Part shown: positions 9,259 through 17,321 of the stretch, piece by piece
How the letters are laid out: each line of letters starts with the position of its first letter
Numbering within the stretch: the first letter of the stretch is position 1
NCBI GenBank assembly: GCA_035633415.1
Contig: DASQEZ010000325.1
Span: forward strand, 1 to 32,203
Origin: Fodinibacter sp035633415
Lineage (GTDB): Bacteria; Actinomycetota; Actinomycetes; Actinomycetales; Dermatophilaceae
Reading direction: 5' to 3'
Length of the DNA: 32,203 nucleotides
Notes under the pieces: generated by a model
The model's database searches: none
What the model was told of the DNA's origin: nothing
Seen by the model: only the letters and a program-made list of their open reading frames with translations
Made by a program: the position numbers and the translations under genes

Positions 9259-10144
9259 CGAACGCATAGCCCCTGGCCCGCAGGCCGTCGATGATCTCGG
9301 GCAGTGCCGCGGCATCGAGCGTGGTCCCGTCGTCGGGGTTGGCGCCGACGTGCATGAGCACGATCATCCCCGGGCGCGCAGCGGCCAGCACCCGGTCGCG
9401 GACCCTGGCGGCCGTCATCGCGCCGCTGGTGCCCTTCCACCCGAGGCTGTCGACGGTCCAGCGCACCGCCACGTGGCACTCGTCGTTGACGAGGTGGATG
9501 GTGCGGTCGTCGCGAGCGCCGTAGGGGAAGCGGAACCAGGGGCCCGGTGCGTGACCCGTGGCGGTGCGGATCGCCACGGCGCCCTTGCGCACCTCGTCGA
9601 CCACCGTGGTCGACGACGCGGTGGTGAGGTCCGGGTGGGTGTCGGAGTGGTTGCCCACCGGGAAAGCGCTGGCGATCCTCGTCGTGGCGGCCCGGTGGTC
9701 GCGGGTGAAGTCGCCGGTGAGGAAGAACGTCGCGGCGGCGTTCCTGCCTGCCAGCGTGGACAGGATCGACGCCACCCCCGTGCTGCTCGCGCCACCGTCG
9801 AAGGTCAGCACCGCGATCCGCGAGGCGGTCGACACGACCTCGAGGTCGGTGCCGCGGTACTGCGCGGTGAGCGCGCACGCGTCGGGGTCGGGGGGAGCCG
9901 TCGGCGTTCGGGTGGGCGTGGGGGCAGCGCTGGGCGTGGGTCGGGGTGTGGCCGTGGGGGTGGGCGTGGGAGCGGGAGTCGGTGCGGCAGTCGGTGGGGA
10001 CGTCGGACCGGGGCGCGCGCTCGAGGACGGCGTGGGTGCCGACGTCCGCGTCGCGGGGGTGTCGTCGGCGGAGGGCGACCCACACGCGGCCAGCCCCAGG
10101 ACGAGGGTGGCTGCCACGGACCAGGTGACCACTCGCCCGGACAT
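9236..10144 (-). CDS. NodB-type polysaccharide deacetylase lipoprotein
   Basis: About 302 residues. The ATG at 10144 has GGAGG five bases upstream. A lipoprotein signal (TWSVAATLVLGLAACGS) ends in the lipobox LAAC, so the protein is probably lipid-anchored outside the membrane. A Pro/Thr/Ala-rich linker of about 70 residues with repeated PTPTPT units could span the wall. The NodB domain follows: motif 1 LTFDGGAS, motif 2 GNHSDTHPD (the two metal-binding His), motif 3 RFPYGARDD, motif 4 TVDSLGWKG and motif 5 IVLMHVG. Motif 1 has FDGG where the canonical form is FDDG, so the usual metal-binding second Asp is missing. Likely substrate is peptidoglycan or another wall glycan (N- or O-deacetylation). 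It lies 75 bases downstream of the helicase gene, same strand. Confidence 0.88.
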   Translation of the reverse strand: MSGRVVTWSVAATLVLGLAACGSPSADDTPATRTSAPTPSSSARPGPTSPPTAAPTPAPTPTPTATPRPTPSAAPTPTRTPTAPPDPDACALTAQYRGTDLEVVSTASRIAVLTFDGGASSTGVASILSTLAGRNAAATFFLTGDFTRDHRAATTRIASAFPVGNHSDTHPDLTTASSTTVVDEVRKGAVAIRTATGHAPGPWFRFPYGARDDRTIHLVNDECHVAVRWTVDSLGWKGTSGAMTAARVRDRVLAAARPGMIVLMHVGANPDDGTTLDAAALPEIIDGLRARGYAFVTLQQAL

Positions 10145-10219
10145 CACTGCCTCCACCACCATGGTCCCGCTGCCGGCTCCGGCCGCGGCGCCGGTGTGGC
10201 GCAGGGATCAGGAAGTGCC

Positions 10220-12370
10220 CTAACCGTCGACGGCGAGCGCGAAGGGCAGGACGCCAGCGGCCCCGGCCAGGCGTAGGGCGCGGCCGGCGACCGTGAGGGT
10301 CCACCGTGACGAGACGAGGTCGTCGACGAGCAGCACCGGGCCGTCGACCTCGGCGAGCGCGGCGGCGAGATCGGGCCCGACGACGATGCGCTCCCAGACC
10401 CCGGCGAGGCGGAACGCGCTGTTGCCGCCGGGCTCACCCGTGGGGCCGCCGTGGGCGAGGTCGAGCGACCCGAGCAGCGGCAGCCGACCCATCTCGGACA
10501 GCCCCGCGGCGACCGACCCGACCAGTGACGGGCGCGAGCGCGACGGCACGGCCACGATGCCGACCGGCCGCTGGGCCCACCCCCACTCGGCGAGCACCGG
10601 CACGCAGGCGCGCAGCAGGTCGGGGTGCGCGACGGCATCCTCACGCAGCACCTCGCGCAGCCGCAGGCCCCAGCCCAGGTCGGACAACCGCGCGAGGGCC
10701 CGCCCGGGGAGCAGCGACTCGTCGGGCGAGATCCTGCCCTTGACCGGCACCCCGAGCCGGTCCATGCCGGTGGGCCACTGCACCCGCGGGTCGAGGTCGA
10801 CCCCGACCCGGGCCAGGCGCTCTCGGGCGGCGCCGACGACGCGGTCGGGCACCGCGGTCGGGTACCACTGCCCGGCGCAGCCGTCGCACCGCCCGCACGC
10901 CACGGCGGTGCCGTCGTCCAGGCACTCCTGCAGGAAGGCCATCCGGCAGGAGTCGGATCGCTCGTAGTCGACCATGAGCTGCTGCTCGGCCTGCCGGGCC
11001 GCCGCCACTCGCTCGTAGCGCTCGGCGTCGTACGTCCAGGGCACCCCGGTGGACACCCACCCGCCGGACACCCGCTGCACGGCGCCGTCGACGTCGAGGA
11101 CCTTGAGCAGCAGCTCGAGGCGGGTGCGGCGCACGTCGACGGCAGTCTCGAGCGCCGCCGTCGACAACGCCCTACCGGCCTCGGCGAGGGTGCGCAGCAC
11201 CGCCTCGGCCTGCTCCTCGCGGGGCATCGACACCGAGGCGAAGTAGCGCCAGATGTCGCGGTCCTCCGGCCCGGGCAGGAGCAGCACGTCGGCCCGTTCG
11301 GTGGCGCGACCGGCGCGGCCCACCTGCTGGTAGTAGGCCACCGGCGAGCTCGGCGCCCCGAGGTGCACGACGAACCCGAGGTCGGGCTTGTCGAAGCCCA
11401 TGCCCAGTGCCGAGGTGGCCACGAGGGCCTTGACCTCGTTGCGGCGCAGGGCCCCCTCGAGCCGCTCGCGGTCGGAGGGGTCGGTGCGCCCGGTGTAGGA
11501 CGCGACGGTCAGCCCGGCATCGGCCAGCGCGGCGGCGACGTCCTCGGCCGCGGACACGGTGAGGGTGTAGACGATGCCGCTGCCGGGCAGCTCGTCGAGG
11601 TGCGCCACCAGCCAGCCGAGCCGCTGTTCGGGGGACATCGAGCGCAGCACACCGAGGCGCAGCGAGTCGCGGGCCAGCCCGCCGCGCACGGTGAGCACCG
11701 CCCGGCCACCGACCTCGAGCTGCTCGACGACGTCGGTGACGACGCGGGCGTTGGCGGTGGCGGTGGTCGCGAGCACCGGGGTGTCGGCGGGCAGGCCCGA
11801 GAGGAGGTCGCGGATGCGGCGGTAGTCGGGCCGGAAGTCGTGCCCCCAGTCGCTGACACAGTGCGCCTCGTCGACGACGAGCAGGCCGCACCGCCGGGCG
11901 AGGTCGGGCAGCTGCTCGTCCCGGAAGCGCGGGTTGTTCAGCCGCTCGGGGCTGACCAGCAGCACGTCGACCGCATCCGCCGCCAGTGCCTCGCGCACGA
12001 CGTCCCAGTCCTGGGCGTTGGCGGAGTTCATCGTCACGGCACGGATGCCGGCCCGCTCGGCCGCCGCGATCTGGTCGCGCATCAGCGCGAGGAGCGGGCT
12101 GATGATGACGGTCGGCCCGGCGCCCTCGGCCCGGCGCAACGCCGTCGCGACGAAGTAGACCGCCGACTTGCCCCACCCGGTCCGCTGCACCACGAGCACC
12201 CGCGAGCGGTCGGCCACGAGTGCCGAGATCGCCTCGAGCTGGCCGTCGCGGAAGTCGGCGTCGTCGCGCCCGACGAGCCGCCGCAGCGCCGTGCGGGCAG
12301 CGGTGGCCAGCGCCGGGGACGGGGCGGAGGGCAGGGGAGGAGCGGTCACGGCATCCGTCGGGTTCGTCAT
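10220..12370 (-). CDS. recQ: RecQ-type ATP-dependent DNA helicase with C-terminal phosphoribosyltransferase-like domain
   Basis: A 716-residue superfamily 2 helicase. Walker A is TGWGKS (64-69), the DEAH box is at 167-170 with the RecQ aromatic loop HCVSDWGHDF, and motif VI is QQVGRAGRATERA (about 348-360). Four cysteines, Cys475, 492, 495 and 498, have the spacing of the E. coli RecQ zinc site, with an extra Cys483. No HRDC domain follows. Instead residues about 560-716 look like a phosphoribosyltransferase fold, with GPVLLVDDLVSSRWTLTVAG (677-696) in place of the PRPP loop; the usual Gly is replaced by Arg, so catalysis is doubtful. The ATG at 12370 follows GGGGTG; the open frame runs further upstream but lacks support. 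The gene is divergent from the cupin gene. Role: DNA repair or recombination. Confidence 0.93.
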   Translation of the reverse strand: MTNPTDAVTAPPLPSAPSPALATAARTALRRLVGRDDADFRDGQLEAISALVADRSRVLVVQRTGWGKSAVYFVATALRRAEGAGPTVIISPLLALMRDQIAAAERAGIRAVTMNSANAQDWDVVREALAADAVDVLLVSPERLNNPRFRDEQLPDLARRCGLLVVDEAHCVSDWGHDFRPDYRRIRDLLSGLPADTPVLATTATANARVVTDVVEQLEVGGRAVLTVRGGLARDSLRLGVLRSMSPEQRLGWLVAHLDELPGSGIVYTLTVSAAEDVAAALADAGLTVASYTGRTDPSDRERLEGALRRNEVKALVATSALGMGFDKPDLGFVVHLGAPSSPVAYYQQVGRAGRATERADVLLLPGPEDRDIWRYFASVSMPREEQAEAVLRTLAEAGRALSTAALETAVDVRRTRLELLLKVLDVDGAVQRVSGGWVSTGVPWTYDAERYERVAAARQAEQQLMVDYERSDSCRMAFLQECLDDGTAVACGRCDGCAGQWYPTAVPDRVVGAARERLARVGVDLDPRVQWPTGMDRLGVPVKGRISPDESLLPGRALARLSDLGWGLRLREVLREDAVAHPDLLRACVPVLAEWGWAQRPVGIVAVPSRSRPSLVGSVAAGLSEMGRLPLLGSLDLAHGGPTGEPGGNSAFRLAGVWERIVVGPDLAAALAEVDGPVLLVDDLVSSRWTLTVAGRALRLAGAAGVLPFALAVDG

Positions 12371-12451
12371 GGTCACCCCACCGTATGCCGGTCGGCCGAC
12401 ACCCTCGCTCGCGTCGTCCACAGGCGAGCCCGGGTGGGGGAGGATCGGGGG

Positions 12452-12781
12452 ATGGACACGATCGCACTTCCCGAGGTCGCCACCGAGCTGCTCGCCGAGG
12501 CCCGGGCCCACTCGGCGCGCCGGGCCGCGCGCACCCTGTGCGGTGGGAGCGGTCACGCGCTGCGGCAGACCGCCATCGCGCTGCTCGCCGCGTCAACGCT
12601 GTCGGACCACGAGAACCCCGGGGAGGCGACCCTGCAGGTGGTCGAGGGCCGGGTGCGCCTCGCCTGGTCGGACCGCTCGGTCGACCTCGACGCGGGCGGG
12701 TACGTCGTCATCCCGCAGGAGCGGCACGGCCTCCTCGCCCTCACCGATGCCGTGGTCCTCCTCACCGCCGCCAAGACCTGA
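12452..12781 (+). CDS. Small cupin-domain protein
   Basis: A 109-residue protein whose C-terminal two thirds form a single cupin barrel. Motif 1 is DHENPGEATLQVVEG with His53, Glu58 and Gly66 (Asn in place of the second His), and motif 2 is GGYVVIPQERHGL with His92, so a mononuclear metal site is possible but incomplete. GGGG just upstream of ATG 12452 serves as ribosome-binding site. The substrate is unknown; similar small cupins are often annotated as LuxR-associated or dioxygenase-like, which I cannot confirm. It is divergent from the helicase with an 81-base gap and is followed 14 bases later by the methyltransferase. Confidence 0.85.
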   Translation: MDTIALPEVATELLAEARAHSARRAARTLCGGSGHALRQTAIALLAASTLSDHENPGEATLQVVEGRVRLAWSDRSVDLDAGGYVVIPQERHGLLALTDAVVLLTAAKT

Positions 12782-12795
12782 GAACCACTGACCCC

Positions 12796-13464
12796 GTGGA
12801 CCCCGTCGACTCCGACGGCGTGCGGGCCGCCTACGACACGGTGGCGGAGGCGTACGCCGCGCGCCTGCCCGACACCCGGGCCGAGGCCGCTGCCGACCTG
12901 GCGATGGTCGATGCCTTCGCGGCCGCGGTGGCGGCGGGGGACGACCCGCGAGTGCTCGACGCCGGGTGCGGCACGGGCCGGATGAGCGCCTACCTCGCCG
13001 CCCGCGGGTGCCTCGTCGAAGGGGTCGACCTGTCGCCCGGCATGGTCGCGATGGCCAGGAGGGCCAACCCCGAGCTGCGCTTCGAGGTCGGTTCCTTGAG
13101 TGAGCTGCCCTGTGCCGACGCCGAGTTCGCCGGTGTACTGCTCTGGTACTCCGTCATCCACACACCGCCCTCCGGTCTGGCGAGGATCGTCGCCGAGGTG
13201 GCGCGGGTGCTCCGCCCGGGTGGCTACGTGCTCGTGGGGATGCAGGCCGGTCAAGGCACGCGTGACGTTGCTCCGTCCTACCGGAAGCTGGGCCTCGAGG
13301 TCGTGCTCGAGCGGCACCTCCACACCGCGGATGCCGTGGCCGCCCACCTCGCGGCCGTGGGCCTGGCCGAGGTCCGTCGGCTCGAGCGTCCGGCGCAGGA
13401 CGGGGAGCGCGACGACCAGGCGGTGCTGCTCGCACGAGCGAGTCGAGGCGGGGTCGGAGCGTGA
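12796..13464 (+). CDS. Class I SAM-dependent methyltransferase
   Basis: A 222-residue Rossmann-fold methyltransferase. Motif I is LDAGCGTGRMSAYLAARG (residues 54-71), the acidic end of strand 2 is VEGVDLSPGM, post-I is LRFEVGSLSELP, and motif III is EVARVLRPGGYVLVGMQAG. The acceptor is not predictable; the type resembles small-molecule or ubiquinone/menaquinone-style methyltransferases. A GTG start at 12796 is used because the preceding frame is non-conserved and read through from the cupin gene. It lies 14 bases after the cupin stop, so the two are probably co-transcribed. Confidence 0.88.
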   Translation: MDPVDSDGVRAAYDTVAEAYAARLPDTRAEAAADLAMVDAFAAAVAAGDDPRVLDAGCGTGRMSAYLAARGCLVEGVDLSPGMVAMARRANPELRFEVGSLSELPCADAEFAGVLLWYSVIHTPPSGLARIVAEVARVLRPGGYVLVGMQAGQGTRDVAPSYRKLGLEVVLERHLHTADAVAAHLAAVGLAEVRRLERPAQDGERDDQAVLLARASRGGVGA

Positions 13465-13504
13465 CCGGCATACTGCACCCACGGACGAGGAAAGGGGTGC
13501 CGAC

Positions 13505-13876
13505 GTGTCGGTCCAGGACGTGGACGACTACCTCTCGGGCGTGCCCGAGCCGCAGAGGTCGACGCTCGAGCAGCTGAGGGCGGAGCTCGCTGGGCTGCTC
13601 CCCGAGGCCGAGCAGGGCATCGCCTACGGGGTGCCGTGCTTCAAGGAGGGCGGCAGGGGCGTGGCGGGATTCGGCTCCTACACGAACCACTGCTCGTACT
13701 TCCCGATGAGCGGGTCCGTCACCGCCGAGCTCGCGGACGAGCTGCAGGGACTCGTGGCCTCCAAGGGGTCGGTCCAGTTCCCGATCGACGAGCCACTCTC
13801 CCCGCGGCTCGTCGAGCAGCTGGTGCAGGCGCGTCGTCGCGAGATCGCCCGGTCAGCCCCGGACCCGGCACCGTGA
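13505..13876 (+). CDS. DUF1801 / YdhG-like protein (iron chaperone family)
   Basis: A 123-residue protein of the DUF1801 family: VDDYLSGVPEPQRSTLEQLR near the N-terminus, then EQGIAYGVPCFKEGG, and the C-terminal GSVQFPIDEPLSPRLVEQLV. Bacillus subtilis YdhG/Fra of this family has been described as a frataxin-like iron chaperone; whether that holds here is unknown. The GTG at 13505 is preceded by GGAAAGGGG. Its stop overlaps the GTG of the next gene (GTGA), so the two are translationally coupled. Confidence 0.85.
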   Translation: MSVQDVDDYLSGVPEPQRSTLEQLRAELAGLLPEAEQGIAYGVPCFKEGGRGVAGFGSYTNHCSYFPMSGSVTAELADELQGLVASKGSVQFPIDEPLSPRLVEQLVQARRREIARSAPDPAP

Positions 13877-14661
13877 CCGACACCAGCACCCTCCTTGCCG
13901 CCTACGACGAGCAGCTGCGCACGGATGCCGAGACGCCCAGCGCGCTCACGGTCACCGAGCTCGGGCCACTGCGGCTGGTGACCTTCGCGCGCGGCCGCGG
14001 CTTCGTCACCTACCGCGACCTGGGCGGGGCGGATGCGGACGGCATCCGTGACCTCGTCGCCGCGTCCGTCGCCCACTTCTCCGCCGACCCCGAGGTCACC
14101 CGGGTGGAGTGGAAGACACGGGGCCACGACCGTGCCCCGGGGTTGCACGAGGCCCTCGTGGCCGCCGGCTTCGTGCCCGAGGAGCAGGAGTCGATCATGA
14201 TGGGCGAGGCGCGGCTCCTCGCGGTCGACGTCGACCTCCCCGCCGGGGTCACCCTGCGCACGGTGACGGACGAGGCGGACGTGCGCGCGATGAGCGCCAT
14301 GGCCGACGAGGCGTTCGGCGACCCGGTCTCCGACGAGCGCGCCGAGAGCCTGCTGCACCGGCTCGCGCTGCGCGACGGCATGGAGCTGTGGGTCGCCGAG
14401 GCCGACGGGCAGATGGTGAGCGCCGGTCGGCTCGAGCCCGTGCAGAACACCGACGTCGCCGGGATCTGGGGCGGCTCGACCCTCGTGCAGTGGCGCGGCC
14501 GTGGGATCTACCGCGCGCTCACGGCGGCCCGGGCGAGGTCGGCGCTGCGCCTGGGCAAGACCCTGATGCACAGTGACTCGACGGAGTTCTCGCGCCCCAT
14601 CCTCGAGCGGTCCGGATTCCTGAGGATCTCCACGACCACGCCCTACACCTGGCGTCGCTGA
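13873..14661 (+). CDS. GNAT-family N-acetyltransferase
   Basis: A 262-residue protein. The C-terminal half carries a GNAT fold, with the acetyl-CoA loop VQWRGRGIYRALTAARA (Q/R-x-x-G-R-G type) and the later strand TEFSRPILERSGFLRI. The N-terminal half (about 1-125) has a second, weaker GNAT-like layout (FVTYRDLGGADADGIRDLVA), so it may be a tandem. The acceptor is unknown. The GTG at 13873 overlaps the stop of the DUF1801 gene by four bases. It converges on the beta-lactamase-fold gene; the 21-base gap contains a short CCGAC/GTCGG inverted repeat that might act as a weak terminator. Confidence 0.85.
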   Translation: MTDTSTLLAAYDEQLRTDAETPSALTVTELGPLRLVTFARGRGFVTYRDLGGADADGIRDLVAASVAHFSADPEVTRVEWKTRGHDRAPGLHEALVAAGFVPEEQESIMMGEARLLAVDVDLPAGVTLRTVTDEADVRAMSAMADEAFGDPVSDERAESLLHRLALRDGMELWVAEADGQMVSAGRLEPVQNTDVAGIWGGSTLVQWRGRGIYRALTAARARSALRLGKTLMHSDSTEFSRPILERSGFLRISTTTPYTWRR

Positions 14662-14682
14662 CCGACTTCCCGTGTCGGGGCG

Positions 14683-16116
14683 TCAGGTCCAGCCGACCTC
14701 GTCGACCCCGCCCGGGACGTCGGCCTGCGGGTCGTACGGCGTGCGGGTGAACCGGAACGACGCGAGGTCCAGGTGTGACACCGAGCCGTCGGCACGACGC
14801 ACGACCCGGAGTGGCTCGCCCGTGTAGTAGCCGTCCATCCCGTGCCACTCGTCGGCCCCGACCGAGCGGAACCGCGCCCCCCGTCCGGCACCGGGCTCCC
14901 CGAGGACCAGGTGCTCGCCGACGACCTTCGCGGTGACCACCGCAGGCCCCCAGTGCCAGGTGCCGACCAGCTCGAGCAGGCCGGGGTCACCCCCCGCCGA
15001 CCACGGCTCGACCGGTGCCGGCTCGTGCCGGGCCAGCCCGTCGAGCAGCTCGTCGAGGAGCGACCGCGTCCCCGAGGACGCCGTGGTGTTCGTGAGGAGC
15101 ACGACGCCGTCACCCGCCGCACCGGCCGCGGGGCGCGCAGCGCAGCCGCCGACCCCGGCGGAACCGGATGCCGAGTCACTTCCCGGAGCCCCGGCATCCA
15201 GCCTGACCCTGATGCCGGCGAGGAAGCCCGGCATCGACCCGCCGTGACCGGTGAACCGGGCACCTCCGACGTTCCACACCTGAACCCCCAGCCCGTGCGC
15301 CGCCACCCACGGCTGGCCGGGGTCGTCGACGACGTGGTGCGGCTCGACCATCTCGGCGAGGGTGTCGGCCGACAGCAGCCCGGCCGTGGCGCCCCCGAGG
15401 AAGGTCGCCCAGCGAGCGAGGTCGGTGACGGTGGTCCAGAGCTGGCCGGCCGGGGCCATCGCGCCCCCGTCGTGCTCCGGCTCCGGGAGCAGCACGTCGG
15501 CGAAGGGGTGCACGGCCAGGCCCAGCGCCGATGGCCCCGACGGTCGCGTCGTGGTGCGCGTCATTCCGAGCGGCTCGAGCAGCTCGTCGCGGACGACGTC
15601 GAACCAGCTCCGGCCGTGTGCCACCTCGAGGAGGCGACCGAGCGCGGCGTACCCGACGTTGGAGTAGTGGAACCGGCGCCCGGCCCGGAACCGCTGCCCG
15701 ACGGGGGAGGCGACGAGCTCGTCCCAGTCGCCACCGGGGGTGCGCTCCCACCACGGGCCCAGGGTCTCGGCCTGGGTGCCCGAGGCATGGGTGAGCAGCT
15801 GCTCGATGGTGACGTCGTCGAGGGCGGAGCCCGGCACGTGGACCCCGAACCGGTCGGTCAGCTCGAGCCGCCCGGCGTCGCGGAGCCGCAGCACGCACAC
15901 CCCCACGAGGGTCTTGGTGATCGACCCCATCCGGTACTGCGTGTCGGCGTCCGCGCGGCGACCGTCGGCCCGCCCGTCGACCGTGCCCGCCGCCCCGCTC
16001 CAGACCAGCTCGCCGCCGCGCACCAGCCCGGCGGCGACGGACGGGAGCCGGCCGTCGCGCTGTGCGGTCGCGAGCAGGTGGTCGAGGTGGGCGGTCGTCG
16101 GGGGTAGCAGCGGCAT
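14683..16116 (-). CDS. Serine beta-lactamase-fold hydrolase (class C / EstB-like)
   Basis: A 477-residue protein of the beta-lactamase family (PF00144). The catalytic motifs are Ser65-x-x-Lys68 (MGSITKTLVG), Tyr151-x-Asn153 (FHYSNVGYAALG) and the third motif His291-Gly-Gly (FTGHGGSMPGF). There is no obvious signal peptide, so it is probably a cytoplasmic esterase or peptidase rather than a resistance enzyme. A Gly/Ala/Ser-rich stretch at about 310-335 interrupts the fold in a likely surface loop. The C-terminal 110 residues form an extra beta-rich domain as in LipP/EstB-like proteins. It is divergent from the hotdog thioesterase gene. Confidence 0.9.
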   Translation of the reverse strand: MPLLPPTTAHLDHLLATAQRDGRLPSVAAGLVRGGELVWSGAAGTVDGRADGRRADADTQYRMGSITKTLVGVCVLRLRDAGRLELTDRFGVHVPGSALDDVTIEQLLTHASGTQAETLGPWWERTPGGDWDELVASPVGQRFRAGRRFHYSNVGYAALGRLLEVAHGRSWFDVVRDELLEPLGMTRTTTRPSGPSALGLAVHPFADVLLPEPEHDGGAMAPAGQLWTTVTDLARWATFLGGATAGLLSADTLAEMVEPHHVVDDPGQPWVAAHGLGVQVWNVGGARFTGHGGSMPGFLAGIRVRLDAGAPGSDSASGSAGVGGCAARPAAGAAGDGVVLLTNTTASSGTRSLLDELLDGLARHEPAPVEPWSAGGDPGLLELVGTWHWGPAVVTAKVVGEHLVLGEPGAGRGARFRSVGADEWHGMDGYYTGEPLRVVRRADGSVSHLDLASFRFTRTPYDPQADVPGGVDEVGWT

Positions 16117-16185
16117 CCGCCCACCCTAGGATGCCGCGCGCACCGGTGCCCGTCCTCGGAGCGCGGGGCTGGGAGGATGGTGCGC

Positions 16186-16647
16186 ATGCCCGGTCCAGAC
16201 GATCCCCAGACCTACCGCGTCGAGGTGCCGCTGCGGTGGTCCGACATGGACGCCTACGGCCACGTCAACAACGTGCAGTACCTCCGCCTGCTCGAGGACG
16301 CCCGGGTGATCGGCTTCCGTGAGTGGTTCCCCGACCGGCCGACGATGCTCGACGAGGGCATCGTCGTCACCCGACACGCCATCGAGTACCGCGCGCCGCT
16401 CACCTACCGGGCCGCCCCGGTCGAGGTCGACATGTGGGTCACCCGGGTGCACGGCGCGGGGTTCGACCTCGGCTACACGGTGCGCGACCCGGACCCGGTG
16501 GGGGAGAGGGTGTACGCCATCGCGGAGACAGGCCTGGCTCTCTACGACTTCGCGTCCGCTCGCCCGCGGCGCCTCTCGCCCGAGGCCCGTGCCCAGCTGG
16601 CCGCGCACGTCGGCGACCCGGTGCGCTTCCGCTGGGCCGGTCGGTGA
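16186..16647 (+). CDS. Hotdog-fold acyl-CoA thioesterase (YbgC / 4-hydroxybenzoyl-CoA thioesterase type)
   Basis: About 153 residues, a single hotdog domain. The signature RWSDMDAYGHVNNVQYLR contains the catalytic Asp of the 4HBT family and the conserved HVNN, followed by the long hotdog helix LLEDARVIGFREWF. It should hydrolyse short or aromatic acyl-CoA esters. GGGAGG at 16171-16176 directly abuts ATG 16177 and is nine bases from ATG 16186, so the second ATG is preferred; GTG 16180 is also possible. Its stop overlaps the GTG of the next gene (GTGA). Confidence 0.9.
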   Translation: MPGPDDPQTYRVEVPLRWSDMDAYGHVNNVQYLRLLEDARVIGFREWFPDRPTMLDEGIVVTRHAIEYRAPLTYRAAPVEVDMWVTRVHGAGFDLGYTVRDPDPVGERVYAIAETGLALYDFASARPRRLSPEARAQLAAHVGDPVRFRWAGR

Positions 16648-17321
16648 CCGGGGTCCTGCGGCTCTCCGACCCGCAGTCACTCGCCGACCTCGGGCGGTTC
16701 GCGACCCGTGCCCGCGCCGTCGACGCCGAGGGGGCGATGCGGCTCCAGGCGTCCGGTGCGGTGCTCGCCGCGTGGGTCGGGGTGCTGGCGGGGGTCGGCA
16801 TCCTCGCCGAGGGCACCGTGCTCGGCCTGCGCACCTTCGCCCTCGCCGAGCCCGCCGAGCTCGATGTCACCGTGCCACTGGGGGCAGTCACCGACCGCAC
16901 CGCGCGCGGCCTCGGCGCCGACCTGCCGGTGCCTCCGACCCGGGCCGTCGCGTCGTGGTCGGCGGTCACCCCGCCGCGTGGGCCGTGGGAGCCCGCAGGC
17001 GCCCTGCCCGGCGACCTGCTCGCCGCGGTCGCCCGCGACGGCCTGGCCGAGGTGTCGGATGCCGTGCGCGAGCGCGGTGCCGCGGCCGGCCTGGTGCGCG
17101 ATCGGGTCTGGGCCCGTGACGTGCGCGACGCGGCCGGGCCGCACCCCGACCTGCTCGATGCCGGGGCCGGGCTGTCCGAGTCCTCCGCGGTGGTGCGGGC
17201 CGGTGGCGCTTTCGCCGCCTACGCCCTGGGCTTCCTGGCCCCGGGCCTGGCCGTGCAGGTGTTCCGCTCCAACCGGTGGACGCGGCTCACCGCGCCCGGT
17301 GGTCACGTCCTGATCCGCTGA
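16644..17321 (+). CDS. Conserved-looking protein of unknown function, coupled to a thioesterase gene
   Basis: A 225-residue protein I do not recognise by domain. It begins VLRLSDPQSLADLGRFATRA, has an Ala/Gly/Val-rich stretch (about 37-65) that could be a buried helix rather than a membrane span, and ends with GLAVQVFRSNRWTRLTAPGG. There is no signal peptide, cofactor motif or cysteine cluster. Codon use matches its neighbours, and the GTGA overlap with the thioesterase gene makes it a real gene. The last codons (HVLIR and stop) lie in a 19-base sequence repeated 237 bases downstream. Confidence 0.75.
   Translation: MTGVLRLSDPQSLADLGRFATRARAVDAEGAMRLQASGAVLAAWVGVLAGVGILAEGTVLGLRTFALAEPAELDVTVPLGAVTDRTARGLGADLPVPPTRAVASWSAVTPPRGPWEPAGALPGDLLAAVARDGLAEVSDAVRERGAAAGLVRDRVWARDVRDAAGPHPDLLDAGAGLSESSAVVRAGGAFAAYALGFLAPGLAVQVFRSNRWTRLTAPGGHVLIR

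Noticed and set aside
9880..10080. Repetitive PTPTPT-coding stretch as a possible DNA repeat or CRISPR-like array
   Set aside because: Units are short, irregular and in frame; it is the Pro/Thr linker of the deacetylase lipoprotein.
10625..12451. Long plus-strand open frame opposite the helicase gene
   Set aside because: Shadow of recQ; only its last 110 codons, from ATG 12452, are the cupin gene.
12371..12451. GTCCACAGG in the recQ-cupin gap as a DnaA box
   Set aside because: Only a partial match (CGTCCACA) with no second site.
14663..14682. CCGAC/GTCGG inverted repeat between convergent genes as a terminator
   Set aside because: Only a five-base stem with no T-run; too weak to list.
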